Counted from the first letter of the stretch, positions 18,317-28,800 are shown. The stretch: DNA of 64,000 nt from a marine actinobacterium MedAcidi-G2B (GCA_000817115.1 JUEO01000002.1:45146-109145), one strand, 5' to 3'. Notes: a model not told the origin generated them from the letters alone. Numbers and translations: made by a program.

Positions 18317-19396
18317 GTGAATACAACTGAACGACTCAAAAAACTAACGAGCCATTTCGAAGAAGTTGGTTGCGAAGCTTTTTTTGTAACAAAACTCATA
18401 AATATCAGGTATCTAACTGGTTTTACTGGGTCAGCAGGGAAGCTATGGGTGACGAAAGACAAGGCGGTCCTATTTACCGACGGAAGATACGCAGAACAAG
18501 CTCCAGCTGAAACAGAAAACACTTCAATAGAGGTAGTAATACAGGTACAAGGTTTCGACAAGATTTTGAAAGAATTAAGTGATGGAGTTGCAGGATTGGG
18601 ATTAGAGGCTGCTTCAATCACATGGGAGCAGCAACAGCAAATCAGTGAATGGATTCCTTCAGTAGATCTTGTTCCCACTACGGGCCTTATAGAAAAAATA
18701 CGCGAGATAAAAGATTCAGAAGAGTTAGAACACATGAAAGAAGCGGCGTCTATCGCGGATAAAGCACTTTCAGCAGCGAATGAAATGTTTGTTCCTGGAA
18801 CAACTGAGAAGCACCTTGCTGCAGTACTCGATCATGAAATGCGTAAACACGGTGCTTCTGATCGTTCATTTGAAACAATTGTTGCCGCAGGACCTAACAG
18901 TGCGTTGCCACATGCTCGACCTACAGGCCGCCCTTTTGAAGATGGTGATTTAGTCATATGCGATTTTGGAGCTTTAGCCCATGGATATCACTCAGATATG
19001 ACTCGATCATTCCGTATAGGTGGCAGTGAAGAAGGGCAAGAGAATGAAATTCTTCAGTTAGTTCTAAAAGCCCAAGAAGAAGGTTTAAAGACTGTTGTGA
19101 ATGGAGTAGCAATATCTGATGTAGACGCAGCATGCCGAACAGTCATTGAAGAAGCAGGATACGGAGAACAATTTCTTCACAGCACTGGGCATGGAGTGGG
19201 ATTGGAGATACATGAAACTCCTGGGATAGGACAGAAGTCTGAAGGAAATTTGAAGAGTGGACAAGTGGTCACTGTAGAACCAGGAATTTACATATCTGGT
19301 TTAGGGGGCGTTAGATGGGAAGACTCCGTAATCGTGACTGACGAAGGATATGAACTGTTGACTCACTCTCCAAAAAGCATCCGCTTAAATAGTTGA
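18317..19396 (+). CDS. M24-family metallopeptidase (Xaa-Pro dipeptidase/aminopeptidase)
   Basis: Cytosolic two-metal peptidase of the pita-bread fold, likely cutting X-Pro bonds. The 359-aa product has an N-terminal creatinase-like domain (about 1-125) and the metal ligands in CDFGALAHGYHSDMTR (two Asp), STGHGVGLEIHE (His), TVEPGIYI (Glu) and GVRWEDSVIV (Glu). GTG at 18317 has AAGGAAAAAA upstream. The place before efp matches the pepQ/pepP gene of other actinobacteria; the exact substrate is not decided by sequence. Confidence 0.92.
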   Translation: MNTTERLKKLTSHFEEVGCEAFFVTKLINIRYLTGFTGSAGKLWVTKDKAVLFTDGRYAEQAPAETENTSIEVVIQVQGFDKILKELSDGVAGLGLEAASITWEQQQQISEWIPSVDLVPTTGLIEKIREIKDSEELEHMKEAASIADKALSAANEMFVPGTTEKHLAAVLDHEMRKHGASDRSFETIVAAGPNSALPHARPTGRPFEDGDLVICDFGALAHGYHSDMTRSFRIGGSEEGQENEILQLVLKAQEEGLKTVVNGVAISDVDAACRTVIEEAGYGEQFLHSTGHGVGLEIHETPGIGQKSEGNLKSGQVVTVEPGIYISGLGGVRWEDSVIVTDEGYELLTHSPKSIRLNS

Positions 19397-19397
19397 C

Positions 19398-20762
19398 ATG
19401 GTTAATTCGGTTGAAGGTCACAAATATTTAGAAGGAAGCAGAGCACCTGTTCAGGAAGAGGTCACTGCACACAATCTGCCCGTAACAGGTCAAATTCCAG
19501 AGGAACTTGAAGGACGGTGGCTTCGTAACGGACCAAACCCCTATGGTTCTGTTGACCCCACCACCTATCACTGGTTTCTAGGTGACGGAATGATACATGG
19601 GGTGCGACTACGTGACGGCAAAGCAGAGTGGTACAGAAACCGTTGGGTAAGAGGAACAGATCTTGCTAAACGACTTGGAGAGGAACCACCTGAAGGAAAG
19701 TGTTTCAGAGGTTCTGGATTCAGTCCCAATACTTCAGTCATAGGGCATAACGGTCTTACCTTGGCTCTGGTCGAAGCAGGAATCAGTCCAATGTCTCTCA
19801 CTTATGATCTTGAAACTATTGGTTATACCAATTTCGAGGGCACGTTACCGGGAGCTTTTACCGCTCATACAAAGTTTGATCCAATAGCAGAAGAACTCCA
19901 CGGAGTTTGCTATGCGTATCCAGATATTCCAGATCGAGTACAGCATGTAATAGTAGGGATGGATAACCGAGTCACAAAAGTGACCGATGTTCCTCTTGAA
20001 GGTATGCCAATGATTCACGACATGTCACTAACTAAAAAATACGCGCTTATTTATGATTTGCCGGTATGTGTAGACATTGAAATGGCTATGGCTGGCAAAA
20101 GGTTTCCTTTTGCCTGGAGTGATGAACATGAACCGCGAGTAGGGCTGCTACCCAGAGATGGAGAAGCTAAGGACATTATTTGGTGTGAGGCTCCGAAATG
20201 CTATGTTTTTCATCCAGTGAACGCGTTTGACGTTGAAACCAGTGATGGGAACAGCAAGGTGATTGTAGACCTTTGCAGATTCGATCGTATGTTCCATTCA
20301 GACTTGCACGGTCCGTTTGAGTCAATTCCTAAACTTGCGCGATGGACTATTGATCCAAGCACAAGAACTGTCAGTGAGGAAATTGTGAGCGAACAGTCTC
20401 AAGATTTTCCCACCCATGATCCTCGAGTGGTTGCCCGCAAGCATCGTTATGCCTATACCTCGTGGTTGGATTCCGGATCAACGTGCAGAACAGATATGGA
20501 AACTGGTGAAATCGTTCTCCATGATCATGGTGAGGGTCAGTTTGGAGGCGAACCATTATTTGTGCCTCGTGAAGATAGTAGCGACGAAGAAGATGGATGG
20601 GTCATGGTTTGTGTTAATGACGTAAACCAAGGGCCTGCGGAGCTAGTAATTCTTGATGCAAATGACATAACAGGAAAACCTGTAGCTCGGATACATCTAC
20701 CTCAAAGAGTTCCAGATGGGTTCCACGGATCTTGGATACCTGACTGTGCTATGCCGTATTAA
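19398..20762 (+). CDS. Carotenoid oxygenase family protein (RPE65/CCD-like)
   Basis: Non-heme iron dioxygenase family that splits carotenoids or stilbenes. The 454-aa length fits. The N-terminal LEGRWLRNGPNP and WFLGDGMIHGV are typical. The four His ligands are visible as FTAHTKFDP, MIHDMSLTKKYAL, YVFHPVNAFD and the C-terminal FHGSWIPD. It starts 2 bases after the peptidase gene. The substrate is unknown; cleavage of a carotenoid to retinal or an apocarotenoid is possible. It interrupts an otherwise housekeeping gene order. Confidence 0.93.
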   Translation: MVNSVEGHKYLEGSRAPVQEEVTAHNLPVTGQIPEELEGRWLRNGPNPYGSVDPTTYHWFLGDGMIHGVRLRDGKAEWYRNRWVRGTDLAKRLGEEPPEGKCFRGSGFSPNTSVIGHNGLTLALVEAGISPMSLTYDLETIGYTNFEGTLPGAFTAHTKFDPIAEELHGVCYAYPDIPDRVQHVIVGMDNRVTKVTDVPLEGMPMIHDMSLTKKYALIYDLPVCVDIEMAMAGKRFPFAWSDEHEPRVGLLPRDGEAKDIIWCEAPKCYVFHPVNAFDVETSDGNSKVIVDLCRFDRMFHSDLHGPFESIPKLARWTIDPSTRTVSEEIVSEQSQDFPTHDPRVVARKHRYAYTSWLDSGSTCRTDMETGEIVLHDHGEGQFGGEPLFVPREDSSDEEDGWVMVCVNDVNQGPAELVILDANDITGKPVARIHLPQRVPDGFHGSWIPDCAMPY

Positions 20763-20782
20763 ATATCAAAGAACAAGAGTTG

Positions 20783-20825
20783 CCGGTTCCTTTCTGATTT
20801 CTGTCACTTATATTTAAGGGACCGG
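20783..20825 (+). promoter_or_regulatory. Inverted repeat in the efp upstream region
   Basis: CCGGTTCC (20783-20790) can pair with GGGACCGG (20818-20825), 8 bp with one G-U pair and a 27-nt loop, ending 20 bases before the efp ATG. No T-run follows, so it is not a plain terminator. It may be a leader structure or simply chance. Confidence 0.3.
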
Positions 20826-20845
20826 ATAGTGGGAAAGGAAAGAGT

Positions 20846-21409
20846 ATGGCCATAATCACTACTAACGATTTAAAGAATGGTATGACACTTGACCTTGAGG
20901 GCTCTTTGGTTCAGGTGGTTGATTTTCAACATGTTAAACCCGGGAAAGGTCATGCTTTCGTTCGTACTACCCTGAAAAATGTTCGCTCTGGAGCAGTAGT
21001 GGATCGCACTTTCCGAGCTGGAGAAAAAGTAGAACGCGCCATTGTTGATAAAAGAGATATGCAGTTTCTATATAGAGAAGGCGCAGATTACGTATTTATG
21101 GATACTGAAACTTATGAGCAGATGACAGTAACTCCCGAAACTCTTGGAGGGGCGACGAACTACCTTGTTGACTCCAGTACGCCACAATTGCTTATGTATG
21201 GCGAAGAAGTAATTGGAGTAGAGCTACCGGCTTCAGTACAAATTGAAATATCAGAAACTGAACCTGGCATCCAAGGAGATCGAGTATCTGGAGCACGAAA
21301 ACCAGCCACTTTAGAAACAGGCTTAGTGATTCAAGTTCCTTTGTTTGTCGAACAAAACGAAGTAGTCAAAGTTGATACTCGCACAGGCGAATACCTGGGT
21401 CGGGTCTGA
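20846..21409 (+). CDS. efp: Translation elongation factor P
   Basis: Rescues ribosomes stalled at polyproline. The 187-aa product has the three-domain family sequence. Lys34 sits in VKPGKGHAF at the tip position that is modified in some bacteria. The C-terminal signature TGLVIQVPLFVEQNEVVKV is present. Strong AAAGGAAAG precedes the ATG. nusB follows 17 bases later; efp-nusB is a conserved actinobacterial pair. Confidence 0.97.
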   Translation: MAIITTNDLKNGMTLDLEGSLVQVVDFQHVKPGKGHAFVRTTLKNVRSGAVVDRTFRAGEKVERAIVDKRDMQFLYREGADYVFMDTETYEQMTVTPETLGGATNYLVDSSTPQLLMYGEEVIGVELPASVQIEISETEPGIQGDRVSGARKPATLETGLVIQVPLFVEQNEVVKVDTRTGEYLGRV

Positions 21410-21426
21410 CACTTAAGGAATATGTA

Positions 21427-21849
21427 GTGAGTGAAGAATTAGACACTGATTTTGGCTCTCGCCGAGAAGCAAGAGAAACTGTTCTCAGTATTCTTTATGC
21501 TGCTGATAATCGTGGACAATCTCTTACTGATTATCTTGAAGAGCAATCTGTAGAGCCAGAACTATTTGTATCAGATTTGGTTAAAGGAATATCGACCCAT
21601 TTGGAAAGAATTGATTCCATGATTGGTCAGTTCGCTGAAGGGTGGAGCACTGAACGTATGCCTGCCATAGATAAGGCATTACTACGTATGGCCGTGTACG
21701 AGGTTCTTTATCGACTAGATATACCAATAGAGGCCATCCTTTCTGAGGCAGTAGCTTTAGCGAGTGAATACTCAACTGAACAATCGAGCAGATTCATTAA
21801 TGGGGTAGTTGGAAGCATCTCTGAAGAGACCAGAACAAATAGCAACTAG
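21427..21849 (+). CDS. nusB: Transcription antitermination factor NusB
   Basis: Binds boxA RNA with S10 in rRNA antitermination. The 140-aa all-helical product contains SRREARETVLSILYAAD near the N-terminus, the middle helix MPAIDKALLRMAVYEVLY, and SSRFINGVVGSI at the end, all standard. GTG at 21427 has AAGGA upstream. A matching boxA is visible in the rRNA leader at 63438-63450. Confidence 0.95.
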   Translation: MSEELDTDFGSRREARETVLSILYAADNRGQSLTDYLEEQSVEPELFVSDLVKGISTHLERIDSMIGQFAEGWSTERMPAIDKALLRMAVYEVLYRLDIPIEAILSEAVALASEYSTEQSSRFINGVVGSISEETRTNSN

Positions 21850-21944
21850 CGATTAGTTAGATGGTCTTCGCAGCTGGCGCAAAATTTTCAAAGATGGCGC
21901 GGGCGGCATTTTAATTTGCTACAGTTCTTTTTGACCGTGAAGCG

Positions 21945-21958
21945 AGTCCTGTGAGGCT
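21945..21958 (+). promoter_or_regulatory. PyrR-binding RNA loop of the pyr operon leader
   Basis: AGTCCTGTGAGGCT matches every position of the known PyrR binding-loop consensus ARUCCNGNGAGGYU. Flanking CCGT (21935-21938) and ACGG (21962-21965) can close a stem around it. UMP-bound PyrR is known to bind such loops to reduce pyr expression. Here the loop lies 12 bases before the AGGAG ribosome site of pyrR itself. Confidence 0.85.
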
Positions 21959-21984
21959 TGTACGGATCAGAGGAGTTCATACAA

Positions 21985-22551
21985 GTGGTTGAAAAAGAAC
22001 GAGTTCAAACGCCCCCCAAAGGGGGCGTTTTTGTTGCACACGCAAGAGTTTTAGACGCGGAAGACATCAAACGCGCAATTCAACGTATGGCCCATGAAAT
22101 AGTTGAACGAAACCATGGGTTAGACAACGTTGTTTTAATAGGACTTCAAACAGGAGGAGTGATGGTGGCAGAAATGCTCACTGAAGCTCTGAGTAAAATT
22201 AGCGGCACGAGTCCTCCTCAAGGAACACTAGATGTAGCGCTTCATCGTGATGATATAGGTATGCGACCTGTCATGCCTGAAGCAGTAACAGATATTTCTG
22301 TTGATCTAGATGGAGCAACGATCGTTATCGCCGATGACGTTCTTTTCACCGGTCGAACTATTAGAGCGGCTTTAGATGCGCTTTGTGATTTTGGACGCCC
22401 TAAAGAAATTCAACTTGCCGTGATGGTCGATCGAGGGCATCGGGAGTTGCCTATCAGGCCTGATTATGTGGGGAAAAATCTCCCCACGCGCATATCAGAG
22501 ATTGTAGATGTGAGTCCAGAAGGAGTAGATCTTGGGACGGTAAAAAAATGA
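21985..22551 (+). CDS. pyrR: PyrR bifunctional pyr operon regulator / uracil phosphoribosyltransferase
   Basis: RNA-binding regulator with the phosphoribosyltransferase fold. VLDAEDIKRAIQRMAHEI matches the family N-terminus. LIGLQTGGVMVAEML and the PRPP loop VIADDVLFTGRTIRAAL follow, with VDRGHRELPIRPDYVGKN near the end. GTG at 21985 has AGGAG (21971-21975) 9 bases upstream. TTG at 21958 overlaps the PyrR loop and is unlikely. Codons 8-16 contain a terminator-like hairpin. It overlaps pyrB by 4 bases. Confidence 0.93.
   Translation: MVEKERVQTPPKGGVFVAHARVLDAEDIKRAIQRMAHEIVERNHGLDNVVLIGLQTGGVMVAEMLTEALSKISGTSPPQGTLDVALHRDDIGMRPVMPEAVTDISVDLDGATIVIADDVLFTGRTIRAALDALCDFGRPKEIQLAVMVDRGHRELPIRPDYVGKNLPTRISEIVDVSPEGVDLGTVKK
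22007..22032 (+). terminator. Intrinsic terminator-like hairpin within the 5' end of pyrR
   Basis: ACGCCCCC (22009-22016) pairs with GGGGGCGT (22021-22028), an 8-bp GC-rich stem (10 with flanking A-U pairs) with a 4-nt loop, then five T (22028-22032). It lies 50 nt after the PyrR-binding loop and inside the pyrR reading frame. A role as the attenuator terminator of the pyr operon is inferred. Confidence 0.7.
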
Positions 22552-23510
22552 ATTCAATCCCATCTAGAAGCTTGTTGTCCATTGAGGGCATGACAAAAAG
22601 CGATATAGAAGAAATTCTGGATCTAACTGACACTTTTGATGAGATTGGACGCCGACCGATTCCCAAAGTCCCAGCGCTTAGAGGACGAACAGTTGCCACA
22701 TTGTTTTTTGAGAATTCCACTCGAACCCGACTTTCTTTTGAAACAGCAGCACGACGCCTCTCTGCAGACACAATGAGTTTTGGAGCAGGATCTTCGTCAC
22801 TGTCAAAAGGGGAAAGTGTTCGCGACACCGTTGAAGTCATTGAAGCTTATGGAGCAGATGTGCTTGTAGTAAGACATCCTGATGCTGGAACGGCTCAACG
22901 TATTGACAATTGGACAGAGGCATTAGTTATTAATGCAGGAGATGGTTGCCACGAACACCCAACTCAGGCGCTATTAGATGCGTATACCTTAAGAAAACAT
23001 AAAGGATCACTCAATGGGCTCAGAATAGCCATTGTTGGAGATATAAGACATTCGAGGGTTGCCCGATCCGATGTGCTTGCTTTTACGATGCTTGGAGCAG
23101 AAGTCGTGCTAGTAGCTCCACCTACTTTGTTGCCTCCATCTCTAGAAGGATGGCCCGTAACTACCTCATATGATCTAGATGAAGTACTACCAACATTAGA
23201 TGTTTGTTATCTCTTGAGAATGCAGAATGAAAGAATCAACGAAGGCCTAATCCCATCAGTACGAGAGTATGTAGCAGACTACGGATTAAACACAAAACGA
23301 GCAGCAACTCTTCCAAAGGACGCACTCATCTGCCACCCCGGTCCTACAAATCGCGGAATTGAAATTGAAGCAGCAGTAGCGTCAGATTCTAGATCGGTCA
23401 TTCTTGACCAAGTATCAAATGGGGTTTCCATCCGAATGGCAGTTCTGTTTCTTCTCTTGGGATCAGGACGCAACTTAGTAGAGGTAAACGACCTGGAAGG
23501 AGAGAAATGA
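22548..23510 (+). CDS. pyrB: Aspartate carbamoyltransferase catalytic subunit
   Basis: Carbamoyl phosphate plus aspartate to carbamoyl-aspartate. The 320-aa product has FFENSTRTRLSFE (carbamoyl phosphate site), SSLSKGESVRDT (Lys loop), HEHPTQALLDAYTL, GDIRHSRVARSD and CHPGPTNRGIE. There is no sign of a fused or adjacent regulatory subunit pyrI. ATGA overlaps on both sides join it to pyrR and pyrC. Confidence 0.97.
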   Translation: MNSIPSRSLLSIEGMTKSDIEEILDLTDTFDEIGRRPIPKVPALRGRTVATLFFENSTRTRLSFETAARRLSADTMSFGAGSSSLSKGESVRDTVEVIEAYGADVLVVRHPDAGTAQRIDNWTEALVINAGDGCHEHPTQALLDAYTLRKHKGSLNGLRIAIVGDIRHSRVARSDVLAFTMLGAEVVLVAPPTLLPPSLEGWPVTTSYDLDEVLPTLDVCYLLRMQNERINEGLIPSVREYVADYGLNTKRAATLPKDALICHPGPTNRGIEIEAAVASDSRSVILDQVSNGVSIRMAVLFLLLGSGRNLVEVNDLEGEK

Positions 23511-24799
23511 GCCTTGTAATTCGTGGCGGAACCATCATTGACTCAGATGGTGAAAAGAGAGCTGATGTAGCGATTGGAGACGAAGGAATTATCACAGAAG
23601 TTTCTGCAAACTTAAAAGGTGACGAAGAACTTGACGCTTCTGGATGTATTGTCACCTCTGGATTTGTTGATTTGCATAGCCATTTACGTGAACCAGGGCA
23701 AGAAGACGCAGAAACAATAGAAACAGGAGCAAGAGGTGGAGCTCTAGGCGGGTACACGGCCTTAATTGCTATGCCAAACACGACACCCGCTATGGACTGT
23801 CTAGCGGTTATTGACCAAGTACGTGCTTTAGGAAAAAAATCTGTTTGTGAAATTATCCCTACCGGAACAATGACCGTAGGGCGTAACGGGGAGAAAATGT
23901 CTCCAATGGGAGAACTAGTAGATGCCGGAGTAGGGATTTTCACTGATGACGGAAATGGTTTACAAGATCCTCGACTCATGCGTCGAATTATGGAATACAG
24001 CACTGGGTTGAAGCATCGGCTAGGACGCCCGGTCGTGCTTGCTCAACACTGTGAAGTTGAAGCTCTCTCTTGTGGAGGTCACATGCATGAAGGAGCTTGG
24101 TCTTCTCGTCTTGGAATCCCGGGTCAACCAGCGGAAGCTGAAGAACTCATGGTTTCACGAGATATAGCCCTTGTGCGTCTTACCGGCGCACATATGCATT
24201 TTCAGCATTTATCAACAACTGGATCAGTTGAAATGGTTCGTTTGGCAAAACAAGAGGGTCTGCCAATAACCGCTGAAGCTACTACCCACCATTTCAGCCT
24301 TACTGACGCATCATGTGCTTCTTATGATCCGGTATTCAAAGTGCACCCTCCACTTCGAACCGAGCAAGATGTATTTGCAGTGAAAAAAGGTTTATCTGAC
24401 GGGACTATTGATGCCATAGCTACCGACCATGCACCCCATACAGATCATTCAAAGGAAAAATCTTTTGCCGAAGCTCCTCCTGGAATGCTTGGTCTCGAGA
24501 CAGCCTTCAGTATCTCACTTGAAGATTCTGGACTAGATCTACCACAAATTCTTGCCCTCCTGTCTTGGCGTCCAGCAGCAATAGCTGGCATATCAGATCG
24601 ACATGGAAACACTGTTTCAATAGGGTCGAAAGCAAATCTTTGTGTAATTGACCCGGATATCACATGGACAGTGTCAGGCAATTCGATGGCTAGTAGGAGT
24701 TCAAACACCCCATACGAAGGGCGTCGTTTAAGAGGACGTGTTCGCCACACAATCCAATCAGGAGAAGCCGTAGTGATAGATGGGGAAACTCAACGATGA
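23507..24799 (+). CDS. pyrC: Dihydroorotase (class I)
   Basis: Closes carbamoyl-aspartate to dihydroorotate. The 430-aa amidohydrolase has DLHSHLREPG (zinc His pair), AQHCEVEAL, HMHFQHLST (His) and IATDHAPHT (catalytic Asp). FTDDGNGLQD carries an Asp where other types have the carboxylated Lys, as in class I enzymes. Coupled to pyrB and carA by 4-base overlaps. Confidence 0.96.
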   Translation: MSLVIRGGTIIDSDGEKRADVAIGDEGIITEVSANLKGDEELDASGCIVTSGFVDLHSHLREPGQEDAETIETGARGGALGGYTALIAMPNTTPAMDCLAVIDQVRALGKKSVCEIIPTGTMTVGRNGEKMSPMGELVDAGVGIFTDDGNGLQDPRLMRRIMEYSTGLKHRLGRPVVLAQHCEVEALSCGGHMHEGAWSSRLGIPGQPAEAEELMVSRDIALVRLTGAHMHFQHLSTTGSVEMVRLAKQEGLPITAEATTHHFSLTDASCASYDPVFKVHPPLRTEQDVFAVKKGLSDGTIDAIATDHAPHTDHSKEKSFAEAPPGMLGLETAFSISLEDSGLDLPQILALLSWRPAAIAGISDRHGNTVSIGSKANLCVIDPDITWTVSGNSMASRSSNTPYEGRRLRGRVRHTIQSGEAVVIDGETQR

Positions 24800-25899
24800 C
24801 TCGAAACGCAGAAACCTCAAGACTTGTACTAGCGGATGGAACTGTATTTGATGGTGAAATGATTGGAGCCCCACCAGTTAATGGAGTAGCTACCGGAGAA
24901 GCCGTCTTCAATACTGTTATGTCGGGATATCAAGAAGTTATTACTGACCCTTCTTATGCCGGACAGATAATAACTTTCACTTATCCCCACATAGGAAATT
25001 ATGGAGTGAATAATGAGGATTTTGAGAGCAGACAACCCTTTTGTTCAGGAGTGATCGTCCGACAACTCAGCAGAAGGACAAGTAATTGGCGTGCAACAAA
25101 TAGCCTTGATTCATTTTTGAAAGAGCATGAAATACCTGGAATAGCAGGAATAGATACTAGACGCCTTACACGACATCTCAGAGATGAAGGTTCAATGCCA
25201 GCAGCCTTTGGACAGGGAGACCTAGATGAACTAATTCAATCAGCCAGAGAAACTCTACCCACAGACGGAATTGATCTCGTTTCAACTGTTACCTGCAAAA
25301 CAAAATATATTGTTCCTTCCCTCGGTGGAATTAGACGAATAGTTGCCTATGACTTTGGTATAAAAACCACAATTCTCCACCATCTATCTAAATTAGGAGA
25401 AGTTATCGTCGTCCCAGCCCAGACCTCTTACGAAGAGGTCTTAGATCTAGAACCAGATGGTGTCTTCTTATCAAATGGGCCAGGAGACCCTGCACCACTA
25501 GCAGGTATACGTTCAAATATCTCATCGTTACTTGGGAAAGTACCAATATTTGGTATATGTCTTGGCCACCAATTACTTGCTGCAACCCTTGGAGCTGAAA
25601 CTTTTAAATTGCCATTTGGTCACCATGGAGGAAACCATCCTGTAAGGAACTTGAAGACAGGTGCCGTTGAAATCACCAGCCAAAACCACAACTACTGCGT
25701 AGCTGATGGAGGGATATCATCCGTAGACCTAACGCATATCAACCTGAACGATGAAACTATTGAAGGTCTTCGCTGCCAAGAAGTTCCAGCTTTTAGTGTC
25801 CAATATCACCCAGAAGCAGGTCCAGGACCACACGACAGCCAGTACCTTTTTAAAGAATTTGAAGAACTGATGGCTAAAACTAATGGAGGAGAGTCCTAG
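24796..25899 (+). CDS. carA: Carbamoyl-phosphate synthase small (glutaminase) subunit
   Basis: Releases ammonia from glutamine for CarB. The 367-aa product has the N-terminal CPSase domain ([26 protein letters not shown]) and a class I glutamine amidotransferase domain with [12 protein letters not shown] (Cys nucleophile) and [13 protein letters not shown] (His/Glu). It supplies carbamoyl phosphate to both pyrB and the argF of this window. It overlaps carB by one base (TAGTG). Confidence 0.97.
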   Translation: MTRNAETSRLVLADGTVFDGEMIGAPPVNGVATGEAVFNTVMSGYQEVITDPSYAGQIITFTYPHIGNYGVNNEDFESRQPFCSGVIVRQLSRRTSNWRATNSLDSFLKEHEIPGIAGIDTRRLTRHLRDEGSMPAAFGQGDLDELIQSARETLPTDGIDLVSTVTCKTKYIVPSLGGIRRIVAYDFGIKTTILHHLSKLGEVIVVPAQTSYEEVLDLEPDGVFLSNGPGDPAPLAGIRSNISSLLGKVPIFGICLGHQLLAATLGAETFKLPFGHHGGNHPVRNLKTGAVEITSQNHNYCVADGGISSVDLTHINLNDETIEGLRCQEVPAFSVQYHPEAGPGPHDSQYLFKEFEELMAKTNGGES

Positions 25900-28800
25900 T
25901 GCCAAGACGAACAGACATCTCCAGCATTCTCCTTATTGGATCCGGACCGATAGTCATCGGACAGGCATGCGAATTTGATTATTCAGGAACCCAAGCATGC
26001 CGAGTCCTCAAAGAAGAGGGCTACCGAGTGATCCTCGTCAACTCCAATCCTGCAACCATCATGACAGATCCTGATTTCGCCGATGCGACCTATGTTGAAC
26101 CGCTTCGGTTAGACGTCTTGACAAGAGTGATAGAACAAGAACGACCAGATGCGCTTCTGCCAACACTGGGAGGACAAACTGCTCTGAACCTTGCTATGGA
26201 ATTGGTTGAAGCCGGAGTGCTTGAAGAATATGGAGTTGAACTCATAGGCGCACGATCTGAGGCAATTGCTACCGCCGAGGACCGCCATTTATTCAAAGAG
26301 GCAATGTTGGAAATTGGTTTACAAGTTCCAGACTCCGGTATCGCTCACTCACTAGATGAAGCAAAAAAAGTAGTGGAAGGCATAGGACTGCCGGTCATAA
26401 TACGCCCTGCCTACATACTTGGGGGCAAAGGAACGGGTATGGCGCACACTTCAGAAGAGTTCGAGAAAGTGGCTCAGAATGGTTTAGACGCTAGTCCAAT
26501 TAAAGAAATACTTATTGAGCAGTCAATTGCAGGATGGAAAGAATTTGAATTAGAAGTTATGAGAGATCAGTCCGATAACTGTGTTGTCGTATGCTCAATA
26601 GAAAATTTTGATCCCATGGGTGTCCATACCGGGGATTCCATCACTGTGGCACCTGCTCAAACTCTCACTGACATTGAATACCAGAAGATGCGTGACGATT
26701 CTTTTGCTTGTTTACGAAGAGTTGGCGTAGAAACAGGGGGTTCTAATGTTCAGTTTGCAGTCAACCCAGAAAACGGTGATCAAGTCATTATCGAAATGAA
26801 CCCAAGAGTGAGCCGATCTTCTGCTCTTGCATCAAAAGCAACAGGATTTCCAATTGCGAAAATAGCAGCAAGACTTGCCATCGGATACACCCTAGATGAA
26901 ATACCTAACGACATCACAGAAAAAACTCCAGCTGCTTTTGAACCCACCATTGATTACGTAGTAACTAAAATCCCACGCTGGGCATTCGAAAAATTTCCAG
27001 GAGCCGATGGAATTCTTGGCACGTCCATGCAGTCCGTTGGCGAAGTAATGGCGATCGGCAGAACTTTTCCTGAATCTTTACAAAAGGGGCTGCGTTCTCT
27101 TGAAAATGGTCGATTTGGTTTGAACGCTGACCCAGCAGAAAACTCTCTCAAAAAAATGGATAACGAAGACCTAAGGTCTGCTGCAAAAATAGCTACACCA
27201 GATCGCATATACCAGATAGAAGCCTTATTTCGACGTGGACTCACTGTTGAAGAAGTTCATTCTGATACTTCTATTGATCCATGGTTCCTAGATCAGATAC
27301 TTACTATTACGGAAGAACGATCATATTTAGAAAACGAAACTCTCGACACGCTAGATAAATGGTCATGGAAGAGAGCGAAACAGCTCGGATTTTCTGACGC
27401 ACAACTTGCTTACCTTTGGGAAACCCAAGAGTCGCTAGTGAGAGAAAAGCGGGAAAGTCTTGGAGTGTTCCCTACCTATAAAACAGTTGATACATGTGGA
27501 GCTGAGTTTGCGGCTGACACCCCTTATCATTACTCAACTTGGGAAGACGAAAATGAAGTAAAGCCGTCTGGACGGCCCAAAATCATGATTCTTGGATCTG
27601 GACCGAACCGAATAGGCCAAGGCATTGAATTTGATTACTGTTGTGTACACGCTAGCTTCGCCCTCCGTTCTGCTGGTTATGAAACAATTATGGTTAACTG
27701 CAATCCCGAGACAGTTTCAACAGACTATGACACTAGCGACCGGCTGTATTTCGAGCCGTTAACTCACGAAGATGTATCTAACGTCATAGAAGCAGAACAG
27801 CCAGAAGGAATAATTGTTTCACTTGGTGGCCAGACCCCTTTGAAACTCGCCGCAGTCCTTCCTGAAGAACTCATAGCTGGAACTAATCCAAAATCAATTG
27901 ATATCGCTGAAGATCGGGAACTTTGGAATGCATTATGCAGAAATATTGGTATCAATCAACCACCAGGCGGAACAGCCATCAATCTAGATGAAGCTCAAGA
28001 AATAGCTGATGAAGTTGGATTTCCAGTACTGATAAGACCCTCGTATGTTCTTGGTGGTCGGGCAATGGAAATTGTTTACGACCATTCTCAGTTAGAGAAA
28101 GCTATGGCAGAACTTTTAGAGTTCGGAAGTCTAGGAATTGAGGGAGGACTTTCTTCAGAGCGCCCAGTTCTTGTTGATCGGTTCCTAGAAGAAGCAATTG
28201 AAGTGGATGTTGATGCGATTCGGGATGCAACTGGAGATACTGTCATAGGGGCAGTAATGGAACATGTGGAAGAAGCAGGTATCCATAGCGGGGACAGTGC
28301 GTGTGTGATACCTCCACCGCATTTGAATGAAGAAGTAATAGCAAAGATTGAAGAATTTACATTACAGATAGCCGAAGCCCTTGAAGTAAAGGGACTAATC
28401 AATGTTCAATTTGCAGTAAAAGAAGATCAGATTTATGTGATTGAAGCCAATCCTCGTGCTTCACGAACTGTTCCTTTCGTGGCTAAAGCGACAGGGGTTC
28501 CTTTGGCAAAAGTAGCTAGCCGAGTGATGGTTGGCGCCACACTTGCGGAACTACGAGAAGAAAAATTGCTTAGGCCGCGAGCCTCTGGAGATCATGTTGC
28601 GGTTAAAGAAGCAGTATTACCATTCAACCGTTTTCCAGAAGCTGACCCCGTACTTGGCCCAGAAATGCGTTCCACGGGCGAAGTAATGGGTATAGATCTA
28701 ACAACAGGACTGGCTTTCGCTAAGTCACAAATTTCTGCAGGTGGTGCACTACCAGAATCTGGGACAGTATTTATGTCTCTTGCAGATAGAGATAAAGAAA

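Noticed and set aside
21850-22032. The 22007-22032 hairpin as the ordinary terminator of nusB
   Set aside because: It is over 150 bases past nusB, after a PyrR-binding loop and after the pyrR ribosome site, so an attenuator role explains it better.
23398-24003. 201-codon minus-strand open frame across pyrB/pyrC
   Set aside because: Antisense shadow of two well-defined enzymes; Ser/Pro-rich low-complexity sequence without motifs.
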